Shown: positions 54,387 through 63,109 of the stretch, piece after piece
How the letters are laid out: every line of letters starts with the position of its first letter
Position numbering within the stretch: the stretch's first letter is position 1
From: Mesorhizobium sophorae
Lineage (GTDB): Bacteria; Pseudomonadota; Alphaproteobacteria; Rhizobiales; Rhizobiaceae
Assembly: GCF_002270415.1 (NCBI RefSeq)
Contig: NZ_NNRI01000004.1
Coordinates: 1-64,000 of the forward strand
DNA: 64,000 nt
Direction: 5' to 3'
Program-made: the position numbers and the translations under genes
The notes under the pieces: model-generated
Told to the model about the DNA's origin: nothing
The model's input: only the letters and a program-made list of their open reading frames with translations
Databases searched by the model: none

Positions 54387-54955
54387 TTTTCGTTTTCCTT
54401 TTGGATCATCACAGATTTGAAGAGGGGTCTGGTGTTATGTGCCATTGGGAGAGCCGGCGAAGCAGATATTCATGTGGTCGTCATAGATTCCTCCTGAATG
54501 TTTGTTTTACGAGAACCCTTATGGCAGCCCTATCTGACAGCCTGAAAGCGGTCTGCGGGATGGCGATCCTGTCTGATCGCAGCGAGATCCAACCGAGCTG
54601 GGGCGGTGCGACGGGATGCGCAGCCTGTATTGCGTTCGGACGAATGTCATGTGAACTCCTGGGCTAAGACTGCGCGACGGCCATGTCGGAACACGGTATC
54701 ATGGCTATGAATATGCAATTGGCATGCCACCAAACGGGTTGTGAGCAGCAACCCCAAATCGGAGGAGTCGTCCGCTGGCCGGCTTGATCCTAACCCCCAG
54801 GATGTTTGGATCTGAACACAGATTTGTCGTCAATCGGACACGGACAAAATGCTGTGACCAGCTGGGCACCGGTGCTGACGCTTTGGTCAGACAGGCCAGA
54901 GACGTTGATACAGCGGGACTGTCAGGATTTCCGTGTGCGGTCGGGCGGTTGAACA
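54387..54955. other. Region without a recognised gene
   Basis: Only weak, mutually overlapping frames are present. No repeats, hairpins or IS pieces that I can name. Probably intergenic plus IS flank sequence. Confidence 0.3.
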
Positions 54956-55095
54956 TTACGCCGCCATGGCCTTGATGAAGCGTTCACCGAAGATGACGGC
55001 GAACTGGGCCTTGGCCATGGACCACTCACGTGGCGGCATTTTCCACTCTTTCTCGGACCGGTTCAAGATCAGATAGAGCAGGGCCGCGGGATTTT
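54956..55095 (-). pseudogene. IS256-family transposase C-terminal fragment
   Basis: The minus frame reads ALLYLILNRSEKEWKMPPRE then WSMAKAQFAVIFGERFIKA and MAA stop, the end of an IS256 transposase. No catalytic region remains. Confidence 0.6.
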
Positions 55096-55122
55096 GGGCG
55101 CCGCGCGTGGTAGCGTCGGTTC

Positions 55123-55320
55123 ATGGAGATCGATGAGGACAAGATCGACGATGCGGTTCTGGCGCTGTTATGGCTGACGCTGCATAACGAGCGGTGTGCC
55201 TGGAAGGGCTTCGATTGGGCAACGACGGATCGGCTTCACAAGAAGGGCATGATCGGCGACCCGGTCAACAAGTCGAAGTCGTTGATCCTGACCGATGAAG
55301 GCTTGGAGCGATGCAGTTCG
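55123..55320 (+). pseudogene. DUF6429-like small protein, 3' end replaced
   Basis: MEIDEDKIDDAVLALLWLTL, CAWKGFDWATTDRLHKKGMI and NKSKSLILTDEGLE match a small family found in many proteobacteria. After TDEGLE the expected ~15 residues are lost and an unrelated sequence (RCSSPSLRCC) follows, so it is 3'-disrupted. Function unknown. Confidence 0.6.
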
Positions 55321-55583
55321 CCGTCCTTAAGATGCTGTACATCTCCGAAGCGTCCTGCCGGGCATACTTCGCTTTCACTGATTGCTCCATCCAATCTCTT
55401 GCATGGTCGGGCTACCAGTCGAGAGTTGCGCCAAGCTATCCTGTTTCCTGTCTCAGCCTTCCAGTGTCGCTCGGCAGAGATCGACAAAAGCGACCCGAAA
55501 AATGAATACTGATGTGCGCTCTGTCATTGATTGCACCGCATCGGTAAGTTAGGAAGATCGATGTTTGAAAGGGAGAATTTGCT

Positions 55584-56030
55584 TTGGCCGACGAGACTAT
55601 CAATCTGATCGAACTGACCGCCGACATTGTATCTGCCTACGTCAGCAAGAATGCGGTACCCATAGCCTCTCTGCCAGAACTGATTTCTAGCGTGAATTCG
55701 TCACTCTCGAAACTTGGCCAGCTGATAGAGCCCGAGAAGCCAGCCCAACATCCAGCAGTCAATCCGAAGAGGTCGGTGTTTCCTGACTACATCGTGTGCT
55801 TAGAAGACGGTAAGAAGTTCAAATCGCTGAAGCGCCATCTTGGTGTCCATTATGGACTCACTCCGGATGAATACCGCGAGAAATGGGGATTGAAGGCGGA
55901 CTACCCTATGGTTGCGCCGAATTATGCGGCCGCGCGGTCCGAAATGGCCAAGGCAATCGGCCTTGGCCGGAAAGCCCCCGTCAAGCCTGCCAAGAAAGCG
56001 CCAGCCACGCGGAAGGCTAAGCCAAGCTAA
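55584..56030 (+). CDS. MucR/Ros-family transcriptional regulator 2
   Basis: A 148-residue paralogue of the MucR at 52427: [60 protein letters not shown] and NYAAARSEMAKAIGLGRK, with a Lys/Pro/Ala-rich tail. TTG at 55584 is the start, 7 nt after GGGAG; no ATG fits. It also lacks the second zinc Cys. Two diverged MucR genes ~2.7 kb apart indicate separate acquisition or duplication within an island. Confidence 0.9.
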   Translation: MADETINLIELTADIVSAYVSKNAVPIASLPELISSVNSSLSKLGQLIEPEKPAQHPAVNPKRSVFPDYIVCLEDGKKFKSLKRHLGVHYGLTPDEYREKWGLKADYPMVAPNYAAARSEMAKAIGLGRKAPVKPAKKAPATRKAKPS

Positions 56031-56471
56031 CAGACAAACTGTCAGACCTCTGATGGTCAGAGTGGGTTTGCTAGCGCCACCGCGGCAAGCCACTCCCGCT
56101 TCAGCCCCGCAAGCAACACGGCTCGGGAATCCGCGCCCCAATTGCCTGCTGTAAGGAGGCCGCGGATTAGGGCAGCGGACTACGGAAACAAAGTGGGGTA
56201 AAGCGCAATCCGAGATACCTCAATCCGCTCAAAAGCTGCTTGATGAATAAGTCTCCCAATAAGCCAAATAGGCACCATTCCTCCCGGTTTTCTACTTGCG
56301 CCAGTGGGCGGGCGCCGACCGGAAGATTGTGCGCTTCACCAAGCCCCACGGTAACATCGTGAAGCCGCTGCGCGTTCATCCCGACGGCGCGGGATACATT
56401 GCCCAATCGACGATAGCGGCCCTATGCAGGCAGAGGTTGCCAAGCATTGTAGCGTCGAGCACCTGAGCAGG
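56031..56471. other. Region without a clear gene
   Basis: A plus-strand stretch at 56288-56440 (ADRKIVRFTKPHGNIVKPLR then VHPDGAGYIAQS) looks like a scrap of a coding sequence of unknown origin. Nothing else is recognisable. Confidence 0.3.
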
Positions 56472-56768
56472 TCAGGCGTCGACCAATTCAATCTTCAGCT
56501 TTTTGCCTACCGATCTAGCCGCTCTTTCGAGTGTATCCAGCGATACGGCAACGTTTTTAGGATCAAGGATCCTTTTGACTTGAGTTCGGCTCGTTCCAAT
56601 TCGAGCTGCCATTTCGCTTTTTGAAACAGCCTTTTCCTTACGAGCGCGCTCTATCTCCCAAGAAAGAACTTTCTTTATAGCCGCGCCATATACTTCTTCT
56701 CGCTCGCCAAGTTCGTCGAGAAATGACTCAAGCGATCCACCGATAGGCGATATAGCTTTCTCAACCAT
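56472..56768 (-). CDS. HigA-like XRE antitoxin
   Basis: A 98-residue protein with a helix-turn-helix in its C-terminal half: SKSEMAARIGTSRTQVKRIL, DPKNVAVSLDTLERAARSVG and KKLKIELVDA. It follows the toxin by 2 nt, the toxin-first order of higBA. It should neutralise the toxin and repress the operon via the palindrome at 57165. Confidence 0.85.
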   Translation of the reverse strand: MVEKAISPIGGSLESFLDELGEREEVYGAAIKKVLSWEIERARKEKAVSKSEMAARIGTSRTQVKRILDPKNVAVSLDTLERAARSVGKKLKIELVDA

Positions 56769-56770
56769 TT

Positions 56771-57151
56771 CTAGATCTCCGTTTCTCTCTTTTTCTTGCG
56801 TTTTGCTTCCTCAAGACGCCTTCTATAATCACGAAGCCGATCTCGAGCTAAATCCATTGCTTCCTTTTGACCACCCTTCCCTTCATGCCCATGCAGAAGA
56901 AGCATTAGTGATCCTTCGATAGAAAAATACGTCCTGGCCTCGACCTTGCCGTCACGAATAGTCGAACGAACCTCCAAGAGCCCTCTACCTAGATCTCTGC
57001 TTGTGGGCATGCCAATCGGCCAGCCAAATTCCACTTTGGCGATATCTCCGCCAACGATCTTCCTGTCATCCTTTCCCAACTCCAGAAGCCAATCGCGAAC
57101 GGGTTCCTTGCCTGCTTCTGTGGCGTAAAATTTCGCATCAATCCGCTTCAT
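56771..57151 (-). CDS. RelE/HigB-like mRNA interferase toxin
   Basis: A 126-residue type II toxin: EPVRDWLLELGKDDRKIVGG (helix 1 motif), GLLEVRSTIRDGKVEARTYF (basic catalytic strand) and MLLLHGHEGKGGQKEAMDLA followed by a very basic tail (RRRLEEAKRKKKRE). The order toxin then antitoxin and the beta-strand/Lys-rich pattern fit HigB. Complete gene, ATG at 57151. Confidence 0.87.
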   Translation of the reverse strand: MKRIDAKFYATEAGKEPVRDWLLELGKDDRKIVGGDIAKVEFGWPIGMPTSRDLGRGLLEVRSTIRDGKVEARTYFSIEGSLMLLLHGHEGKGGQKEAMDLARDRLRDYRRRLEEAKRKKKRETEI

Positions 57152-57164
57152 TTCAACGCGCTGT

Positions 57165-57176
57165 ACCTTATAAGGT
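57165..57176. promoter_or_regulatory. higBA operator palindrome
   Basis: ACCTTATAAGGT is a perfect 12-bp palindrome 13 bp upstream of the toxin ATG at 57151, and doubles as a TATAAG-like promoter element. The usual site for autorepression by the antitoxin. Confidence 0.6.
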
Positions 57177-57202
57177 TCAAAATCAGCAAAATCAAGCCCT
57201 CC

Positions 57203-57757
57203 CTATCTGGCCTCTATCCTCAGCGCAGTCAGCGTCTCAGGCGTAATCGTCCCGGTTACCTTCAAAGAGTAGTCTGCCTGCATGCGCAGTAGCCCGGCCC
57301 TCAACTCCGGATTCATTTCGCCGTCTATCTCGCCGCTATAGTAGCCGAACGCGAGCAAGGCGAACTGGACCTCCTGGACGATCTCCTTGAACTTGTAGGC
57401 GTTGCCCGGAAGTGTCTTCAGCGGTGCCGGCACTGGCGCGATAGCGGGCGCCTGGTAGGTCGGCGCGGGCGTGGACGGCGCGCTATACAGCGGAGCGGAC
57501 TCACTCGGCGCTGGTGGGATGTAGGAATAGCCCCCGGTCGACGACCTATGACTCGAGTGAGAACTGTGGCTGCTGTGACTGCTGTGGCTGCTATGTCCGG
57601 CCAGCGTGTACAGGTGGTCGAGCTTGAAGATATCGAAGAGGGATTTCGTCTTTCCGAGGTCGCCGCCCAACGTTGGTTTGGTCGGCAGCGCCTGTGCATT
57701 GGCTGGCAAGAACCCCGCCGCGAGCAGCGACGGTATCGCGAAAAGCCGCATCTTCAT
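57203..57757 (-). CDS. hxsA: His-Xaa-Ser repeat protein HxsA
   Basis: A 184-residue exported precursor: signal peptide MKMRLFAIPSLLAAGFLPAN, then at ~residue 55 the repeat GHSSHSSHSSHSSHSSHRSS (six His at every third position), a Pro/Ser linker, and a C-terminal peptidoglycan-binding-like domain (FALLAFGYYSGEIDGEMNPE, ADYSLKVTGTITPETLTAL). The His-x-Ser motifs are thought to be modified by the radical SAM proteins of the cluster. Codons for Ser and His vary within the repeat, so protein-level selection rather than slippage maintains it. Overlaps hxsC by 4 nt. Confidence 0.92.
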   Translation of the reverse strand: MKMRLFAIPSLLAAGFLPANAQALPTKPTLGGDLGKTKSLFDIFKLDHLYTLAGHSSHSSHSSHSSHSSHRSSTGGYSYIPPAPSESAPLYSAPSTPAPTYQAPAIAPVPAPLKTLPGNAYKFKEIVQEVQFALLAFGYYSGEIDGEMNPELRAGLLRMQADYSLKVTGTITPETLTALRIEAR

Positions 57758-58863
57758 TGGATAGCCCCCAAGTTGCTGTATCCGTGATTAGGTGGATGCC
57801 ACTCGAAAAATCCCCCGCACCGAGCTTTCAACGAGCATCCGTTGCACTCCTCCCGGTAGGCGCGCTTCCAGTCGGAGATCGTGGCCGGCGCGAGATGGCG
57901 GTATCCTTCCGGTAACGTGCAGAGCGGGAAATTGTAGAGCCAGGCGTCTATCCCGCGGCTTCTCACGAGATCGATGGAACGGCCGACAACATCGAAGCCT
58001 TCTGAACTGTCGTAGAAGAGCGTCTTCCAGTTCATGCGGCCGTAGCCGATGTTCTCCATCTGCATGACTGCCCAGGTGCGGATGAAGGGCAGCGTCGACG
58101 CGATGAATCGTGCCAGACCAAGCAGCCCGTCAGCGTTCGGACGCATCAGTACCGTGCGAAGCTCTACCTGAGCACCGAGACGGCACATCAGAGCCAAATT
58201 CTCCAAAAGCCGCGCGTGCGCGCCCGCCTTGCCGACGATCTCGTCATGTACGCCCGGATTGTGGGAATAGAGAGGGATACCCCAGACTACCCTGCCCCTG
58301 TCGATGTGGCCCATCGCGTCCCGATCGGCTTCTTCAAAGTGCTGGCCATTGGTCAGGACGTGGAAGGAAAGGTCCGGGCGCGCCTCGAGCACGCTTTGGA
58401 GAAATCGGAACAGCTGAGCCTTGAAAAGCGTCGGCTCCCCGCCGGAGATGCCGATCGTCGCGCCTTCTGGCGCAAGCAACGCCGCGGTCTCGAAATACGG
58501 GAATAGGTCGACGTGGTGCTTCTTGGGCGGCTGGGAGCACATCAGGCAAACCTGGTCGCACCGCTCTGTAATCAGGAAGGTGTTGTGTTGCGACGCACTA
58601 CGGATAAGGCGGTCCGCCGTTCCACGCCGCGGGTTCACGAGCAACACGTCTCCATCGACCTTGAAAGGATCGATGCCAAGGACTCGTATCGGACCGCCCT
58701 CGCCGACGTAATCAGCCCCTTCCGGGCCGACGCGCTCCAGCGCGGCGTCGAAAGGATTCAGTGCCTCGCTCCTTTGCTCCCAAGCGTTGGCCTCAAACGA
58801 ACGAAGCCGGACCACGAAAGGCCGGTCAGCGTTTGCTTCCACCTTGATGCGCAGGGGTATCAT
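57754..58863 (-). CDS. hxsC: His-Xaa-Ser system radical SAM protein HxsC
   Basis: A 369-residue radical SAM enzyme. The CxxxCxxC motif is ERCDQVCLMCSQPP near residue 100; TIGISGGEPTLFKAQLFRFL is the SAM-binding GGE; C-terminal Cys (EECNGCSLKARCGGFF) may hold an auxiliary cluster. With HxsB it is expected to modify the HxsA repeat. ATG at 58863 overlaps the hxsB stop (ATGA). Confidence 0.9.
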   Translation of the reverse strand: MIPLRIKVEANADRPFVVRLRSFEANAWEQRSEALNPFDAALERVGPEGADYVGEGGPIRVLGIDPFKVDGDVLLVNPRRGTADRLIRSASQHNTFLITERCDQVCLMCSQPPKKHHVDLFPYFETAALLAPEGATIGISGGEPTLFKAQLFRFLQSVLEARPDLSFHVLTNGQHFEEADRDAMGHIDRGRVVWGIPLYSHNPGVHDEIVGKAGAHARLLENLALMCRLGAQVELRTVLMRPNADGLLGLARFIASTLPFIRTWAVMQMENIGYGRMNWKTLFYDSSEGFDVVGRSIDLVRSRGIDAWLYNFPLCTLPEGYRHLAPATISDWKRAYREECNGCSLKARCGGFFEWHPPNHGYSNLGAIQ

Positions 58864-60269
58864 GGCTGGACCGGCGCCATGTCGCCGGTCCAGCCGGCGA
58901 CGCCGAGCCAGGCGGCCACCGAGGCGCGCGTCGGCTCGTCCTTTTGGTAGAGAACCTCAAAGACCTTGTCGAAGAGCGACAGATGTCGGCCGCAGAACCA
59001 TGTGTCGGGCCGCGGAACGTCAATCCGGCCGTACCGGGAGATATCGTCGATCACGTCAGTGCCGCAGAACGGCTGATAGGCGCAGTGAATGCAATCCGGA
59101 TCGAAGTGGTTGAGTGCCCCAGAATTGAGAACGTCTACCTTTGCCCGGTCGATTCCCGTCCCGACGTCACCAATGCTGAGATCGATACGGCCGATCCTGG
59201 ACAGCATCCGGGCCTCGTCGGTAGGGTAGAAGCGGCCGTCGTGGTCTATCACGACATAGTCGGAGGCGAAGAAGTTCGGGTTGCGTATGTCGACGTGGTT
59301 GTCGGCATCGAAGCGGAGCACACGCTTCAGGCACTGGCTGAAGTAGTATTCCTCCATAAATCGCCCGGTGCGATGGTTACGGGCAATCAGCAGCTCGATG
59401 AATTCGCAATGGAGGCGGTTCCAGCGGGCGAGGACATCGTCGCCTTGGTGAATTTTTCGCGCGAATCCCTGGTGGTTTATCGGGCGAAGGTAGACTGACT
59501 GGATTCCATAGCGTTCGTAGTTATCCAGCAGCGACTCGAAGTCCGGCGGATTGGAGACATCTACCGTCGGCAATGCCGAGATCTTGCCCTTCGGATAGCG
59601 GGAAACGGCTGCCTCGAGATTTAGAAAAAAAGTATCGGTGACTTCGCTTCCATGCGTGCGCTGGCGCTCATGCGTTACCCGGTCTCCGTCAAGGGAGGTG
59701 CTGATGAAGGTGTCGTCGGCATCCAGGAACGCCCATGCACGCGGATCCAGTCGTTGCAGGTTCGTGCAGACGACGAACTGGGATTGGGAAAACTTTTCCC
59801 GGCAGAAGTCACGGACGGCTTCCAGCATGTCGACCCGCAGCAGGGGCTCGCCACCCTGGAATTCGATCTTAATGTCGGGACCTTCCAGCCTGTCGAGAAA
59901 CGTGAGGACACCGGCGAGGATTTCGGGCGACCAATCGAACCCGTGAGCCTTTTCGGGAGCGCGGGAAACCTGGCAATAGCTGCAGGCAAGGTTGCAGCGG
60001 AGCGTCGGCACGAGGATGACGTAATTCATTCTCGTCGGCCTCGACTGGCGCCGCGCCCACTTGTAGGCGAACGAGGTCCAATTAAGGTCGAGTTCCCTGT
60101 CGAAGCCGTGATTTCCCTCCCTCAGGAACGACTCATCGGCGGGGGACAGGTTGTCGGTGGCGTACCGATCCAGGAAGCCGTGGCTGGACTTGAAGAACTC
60201 GCCTGCGTCATCGGAGAACAGCACCGAACCGTCCGGCATCTCGCGGAACTTCAACGGCCATACGTTCAT
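58860..60269 (-). CDS. hxsB: His-Xaa-Ser system radical SAM protein HxsB
   Basis: A 469-residue radical SAM protein with RCNLACSYCQVSRAPEKAHG (CxxxCxxC, ~residue 95), KIEFQGGEPLLRVDMLEAVR and C-terminal Cys residues of SPASM type (PDCIHCAYQPFCGTD, WFCGRH). The N-terminal ~60 residues (PLKFREMPDGSVLFSDDAGE) fit HxsB. ATG at 60269 overlaps the hxsD stop (ATGA), so translation is coupled. Confidence 0.9.
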   Translation of the reverse strand: MNVWPLKFREMPDGSVLFSDDAGEFFKSSHGFLDRYATDNLSPADESFLREGNHGFDRELDLNWTSFAYKWARRQSRPTRMNYVILVPTLRCNLACSYCQVSRAPEKAHGFDWSPEILAGVLTFLDRLEGPDIKIEFQGGEPLLRVDMLEAVRDFCREKFSQSQFVVCTNLQRLDPRAWAFLDADDTFISTSLDGDRVTHERQRTHGSEVTDTFFLNLEAAVSRYPKGKISALPTVDVSNPPDFESLLDNYERYGIQSVYLRPINHQGFARKIHQGDDVLARWNRLHCEFIELLIARNHRTGRFMEEYYFSQCLKRVLRFDADNHVDIRNPNFFASDYVVIDHDGRFYPTDEARMLSRIGRIDLSIGDVGTGIDRAKVDVLNSGALNHFDPDCIHCAYQPFCGTDVIDDISRYGRIDVPRPDTWFCGRHLSLFDKVFEVLYQKDEPTRASVAAWLGVAGWTGDMAPVQP

Positions 60270-60541
60270 CGGCTTGTCACCGCGGCGACAAGCGCCTCAC
60301 GCGTGAACAAGGTTTCCGCGTATATTTTCTCGCGGTAGACGGCGTGCAAAATATCTTTTCGAAGCTGGTCTTCGGCAATACCGCCCGATGAGCCTATTGA
60401 TATCGTACCGCCCTTCCACGCAAGGCGGCAATTGGGGTAGAGTGCCTGCACCCGAAGCATCGCGGCATCGGCGTATTTCTCGAACTGCGGCGGAATCTCC
60501 ACCACAAATTCGGATTCAGTAGCTTTCGGAAATTTCGTCAT
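60266..60541 (-). CDS. hxsD: His-Xaa-Ser system protein HxsD
   Basis: A 91-residue protein: FPKATESEFVVEIPPQFEKY, AMLRVQALYPNCRLAWKGG and IAEDQLRKDILHAVYREKIY then AETLFTREALVAAVTSR. It fits the small HxsD component in length and position as first gene of the operon. ATG at 60541 follows GGGGTGGGG and is preferred over the longer frame to 60586. Possibly a precursor-binding or scaffold subunit. Confidence 0.85.
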   Translation of the reverse strand: MTKFPKATESEFVVEIPPQFEKYADAAMLRVQALYPNCRLAWKGGTISIGSSGGIAEDQLRKDILHAVYREKIYAETLFTREALVAAVTSR

Positions 60542-60843
60542 GTCCCCACCCCGCGCGATAATGCGCGGCGCGACTCGAACAATCAACGCCTATTTGCTTT
60601 CTTCGTTCGTCTTTCCGCTCTATCTACTCGTTGAAATACTGTTCTTCGTTCACGCCGGCCGGCAAGGCGAAAGGCCTAACGACCCTACACCGCTGCGGTC
60701 TGCTGTTTCATCCGCGACACATGTCAGATATCATCAACTCCTTCCTGTCGATCAGGGGCTAGACGGCCACAGGACGTAACTGGCCAAGCATTCGCCAATT
60801 CTTTTTCGCCGCAAATGTGCAGCACCACATAGGCTCTATGAAC
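60542..60843. other. Promoter-side gap upstream of hxsD
   Basis: About 300 bp between the HNH-RecQ stop and hxsD, both on the minus strand. No gene seen; presumably the hxs promoter. No clear hairpin terminator was found. Confidence 0.35.
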
Positions 60844-62520
60844 CTAGCCAGCAACGACACGGGCAACGAACCGCGCCCTTCCAAGGCGTTTGATCTCCAC
60901 CTGGTTGCAATGGTCGCAACAGGCCTGGAAACGTCGAGTATTCCTCCGGCTGCTGAATACCCAATCCAAAATCCTGACCGAAAGGCTCGGGCGCCGGACG
61001 ACCTTCGGCCCCTGAAAATATTCCGAGATCGCGGTGCGCATGCAGGACCGAGTCCTCATTATCTCGCTGACCTGGTCAATCTGATGATGGCGCTGCTCCA
61101 GCATCTGCTCCCGGTCGAGCGCGAGGACCTGCGCTGTCTCCACCGTTTTCTCGGCCATGAAACGCAGCCTCGAGATATCTCGGCCGACACTCGAACCACT
61201 GTGAAACATAACCGCCACGGAAGGCTTCCCATCCCTTCCGGCGCGGCCGAATTCCTGCAGCTGGTCTTCGACCGATGCCGACTGCTGCCAATGGATCACG
61301 AGGCGGACGTTCGGGACGTCGAGGCCCATGCCAAAGGCGTTGGTGCAGATGATCTGGTCAACGACCGGCCTGCTTTGCCCAAGGAAGCGCTTGACGAGTT
61401 CCTGCCGTTCCCATGCGTTTCCCAACCTGGAATGATAGAGCGGCACTTCAATCCCGAGACTGCGCAGGGCCGCTTGCAGTTCCTCGCCGACGTTCGTTGA
61501 CGGCACGAAGACCATCGCCTTCTGTCCCTGGAGCTGTGGCAACCGCAGTAGCGATGCGATTTCGACGGCTCGCCGATCGGCTGCGCATCGCCATCGGAGG
61601 AGTGCGATATTCGGTCTGTCGACATCGCGCACAAAGACCTCGGCGTCCTCGATGCCGAGCGATTTCAGGATGCGCTGCTGCATCTCCTGCCCGGCGGTCG
61701 CCGTGAACGCCAGGACGGGTGGCGAACCTAGCTTTTCGCGGACCTCCTTGAGGCGGCCGTATTCCCGCCGGAAGTCCCTGCCCCATTGATCGACGCAGTG
61801 GGCCTCGTCTATGACAATAAACGAAGGCCGCGTCTGCTTCAGGCGAGCACGTTCGCTCTCGCTCCTGACGAAGAAGCGCTCGGGAGCCAAATAGAGCAAC
61901 TTGATCGCGCCCCGGCCTAGCAGTGAGAATCGGGTCTGTTTCTCCTCGACGCTCAGATCGCTATTGATGAAGGTGGCAGGGATCTTTTTCGCCAGCAGAT
62001 CTGACACCTGTTCCGACATCAGGGTCTTCAGGGGGCTGACGACCATGGTCAGGCCGCGGCGAAGCACGGCAGGCAGCTGAAAGCAAAGGGTCTTGCCCGA
62101 TCCGGTCGGACTGACGACCAGGACCGATTTTCCAGAGAGCGCAGCCAGCACGATCGGCAACTGGCCTTCCCGGAAACGATCCTTCCCGAACAGCCGGAGA
62201 GCCGGCCCGAAATTGCCCACGCCTTCAGAAACCTTGCCTTCGGTATCCAACCAGCGGGCAAGCCTGACCGCCCATCGCTCGATTACCCGTCTCGCAAGCC
62301 TGCCAGCCAGGTTTGGGTGATGGGCTGCATGGCAACCATCGCAAAGGGTGACGAGGTTCGAGAGCTCGTCCGTTCCACCCATTGATCTCGGCAACAGATG
62401 ATGCACGTCCGCTTGGGCGGATTTCACCGGCGTAGAGCACGAGACGCAGCGGCAGTGGTCACGCTGGACAACCTGAAGGCGTATCTCATGCCACGAGTCG
62501 ATGACAATAGGTTGACCCAT
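60844..62520 (-). CDS. HNH-RecQ fusion helicase
   Basis: A 558-residue protein. Residues ~1-75 hold an HNH endonuclease-like domain (RLQVVQRDHCRCVSCSTPVK, ADVHHLLPRSMGGTDELSNL, VTLCDGCHAAHHPNLAGR). Residues ~105-460 are a RecQ helicase: VVSPTGSGKTLCFQLPAVLR (Walker A), VIDEAHCVDQWGRDFRREYG (DEAH plus aromatic loop), LAFTATAGQEM, VVDQIICTNAFGMGLDVPN and DQLQEFGRAGRDGKPS (VI), then a zinc-binding tail (RTRSCMRTAISEYF, CCDHCNQVEI). ATG at 62520 starts at the HNH domain. Likely a DNA-processing or defence enzyme. Confidence 0.88.
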   Translation of the reverse strand: MGQPIVIDSWHEIRLQVVQRDHCRCVSCSTPVKSAQADVHHLLPRSMGGTDELSNLVTLCDGCHAAHHPNLAGRLARRVIERWAVRLARWLDTEGKVSEGVGNFGPALRLFGKDRFREGQLPIVLAALSGKSVLVVSPTGSGKTLCFQLPAVLRRGLTMVVSPLKTLMSEQVSDLLAKKIPATFINSDLSVEEKQTRFSLLGRGAIKLLYLAPERFFVRSESERARLKQTRPSFIVIDEAHCVDQWGRDFRREYGRLKEVREKLGSPPVLAFTATAGQEMQQRILKSLGIEDAEVFVRDVDRPNIALLRWRCAADRRAVEIASLLRLPQLQGQKAMVFVPSTNVGEELQAALRSLGIEVPLYHSRLGNAWERQELVKRFLGQSRPVVDQIICTNAFGMGLDVPNVRLVIHWQQSASVEDQLQEFGRAGRDGKPSVAVMFHSGSSVGRDISRLRFMAEKTVETAQVLALDREQMLEQRHHQIDQVSEIMRTRSCMRTAISEYFQGPKVVRRPSLSVRILDWVFSSRRNTRRFQACCDHCNQVEIKRLGRARFVARVVAG

Positions 62521-63105
62521 TTCTGCTCGCGCCCCGTCCTTCGAAGCTGCGGAGTAGCAGAATAGTTTTATGAAAAGCTGACCAATGTCATCGTCACGCC
62601 GAGGTCCAGGCGGCGCGGATGGTGCCGACGTCCCCGTCGACAGGTGACTGTACAGCCGATGCCGGTGTCGGCCTGGCCCTGCCCTATCGCCGCCGCTCAC
62701 CAGGTTAGCGGTGGGCTGATGCCGGACCCGGCCCGCCGAGAAGGGAGAGCGCAATGAGTGAAGCCCGCGCCCACCCGACCAAGGCTCCTGACATAAGTGC
62801 ACATTGAAGCGTGCTACCGTGACGCGGGCACCTGGCCGAGGGCGCGAAGCTCCTCATAGACCCGGATCAGTGTCAGCCGCTCCCGCTATGGCTTCGCCGC
62901 GTTCGCTGACAGCAGCCGGTCCCACTCTTCCCGCCTGGCGCCCTGCGCGGATAAGGTTGATGCTTGCGCTCGTATCGGAACTCCCTCTCGCTCCGAATGC
63001 GGCGGTCCCCTTCACTCCCTTAAGGCGAAGGCTTTGGATTCTCAGGTGGAACAGTAAGCGTGCATCCCCAGGCGCTTCACAACGCCCGGTTCGCGTATTA
63101 TACCA
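62521..63105. other. Non-coding stretch with an istA scrap
   Basis: Holds the probable promoter side of the HNH-RecQ gene. A short minus-strand piece near 62833-62900 (LTLIRVYEELRALG) is a fragment of an IS21 istA. The rest, up to the IS630 end near 63105, has no recognised gene. Confidence 0.35.
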
Positions 63106-63109
63106 AGAG

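Noticed and set aside
57547..57602. Short tandem DNA repeat read as CRISPR or microsatellite
   Set aside because: The 9-nt periodicity encodes the His-Ser-Ser pattern with mixed codons inside hxsA; no spacers exist.
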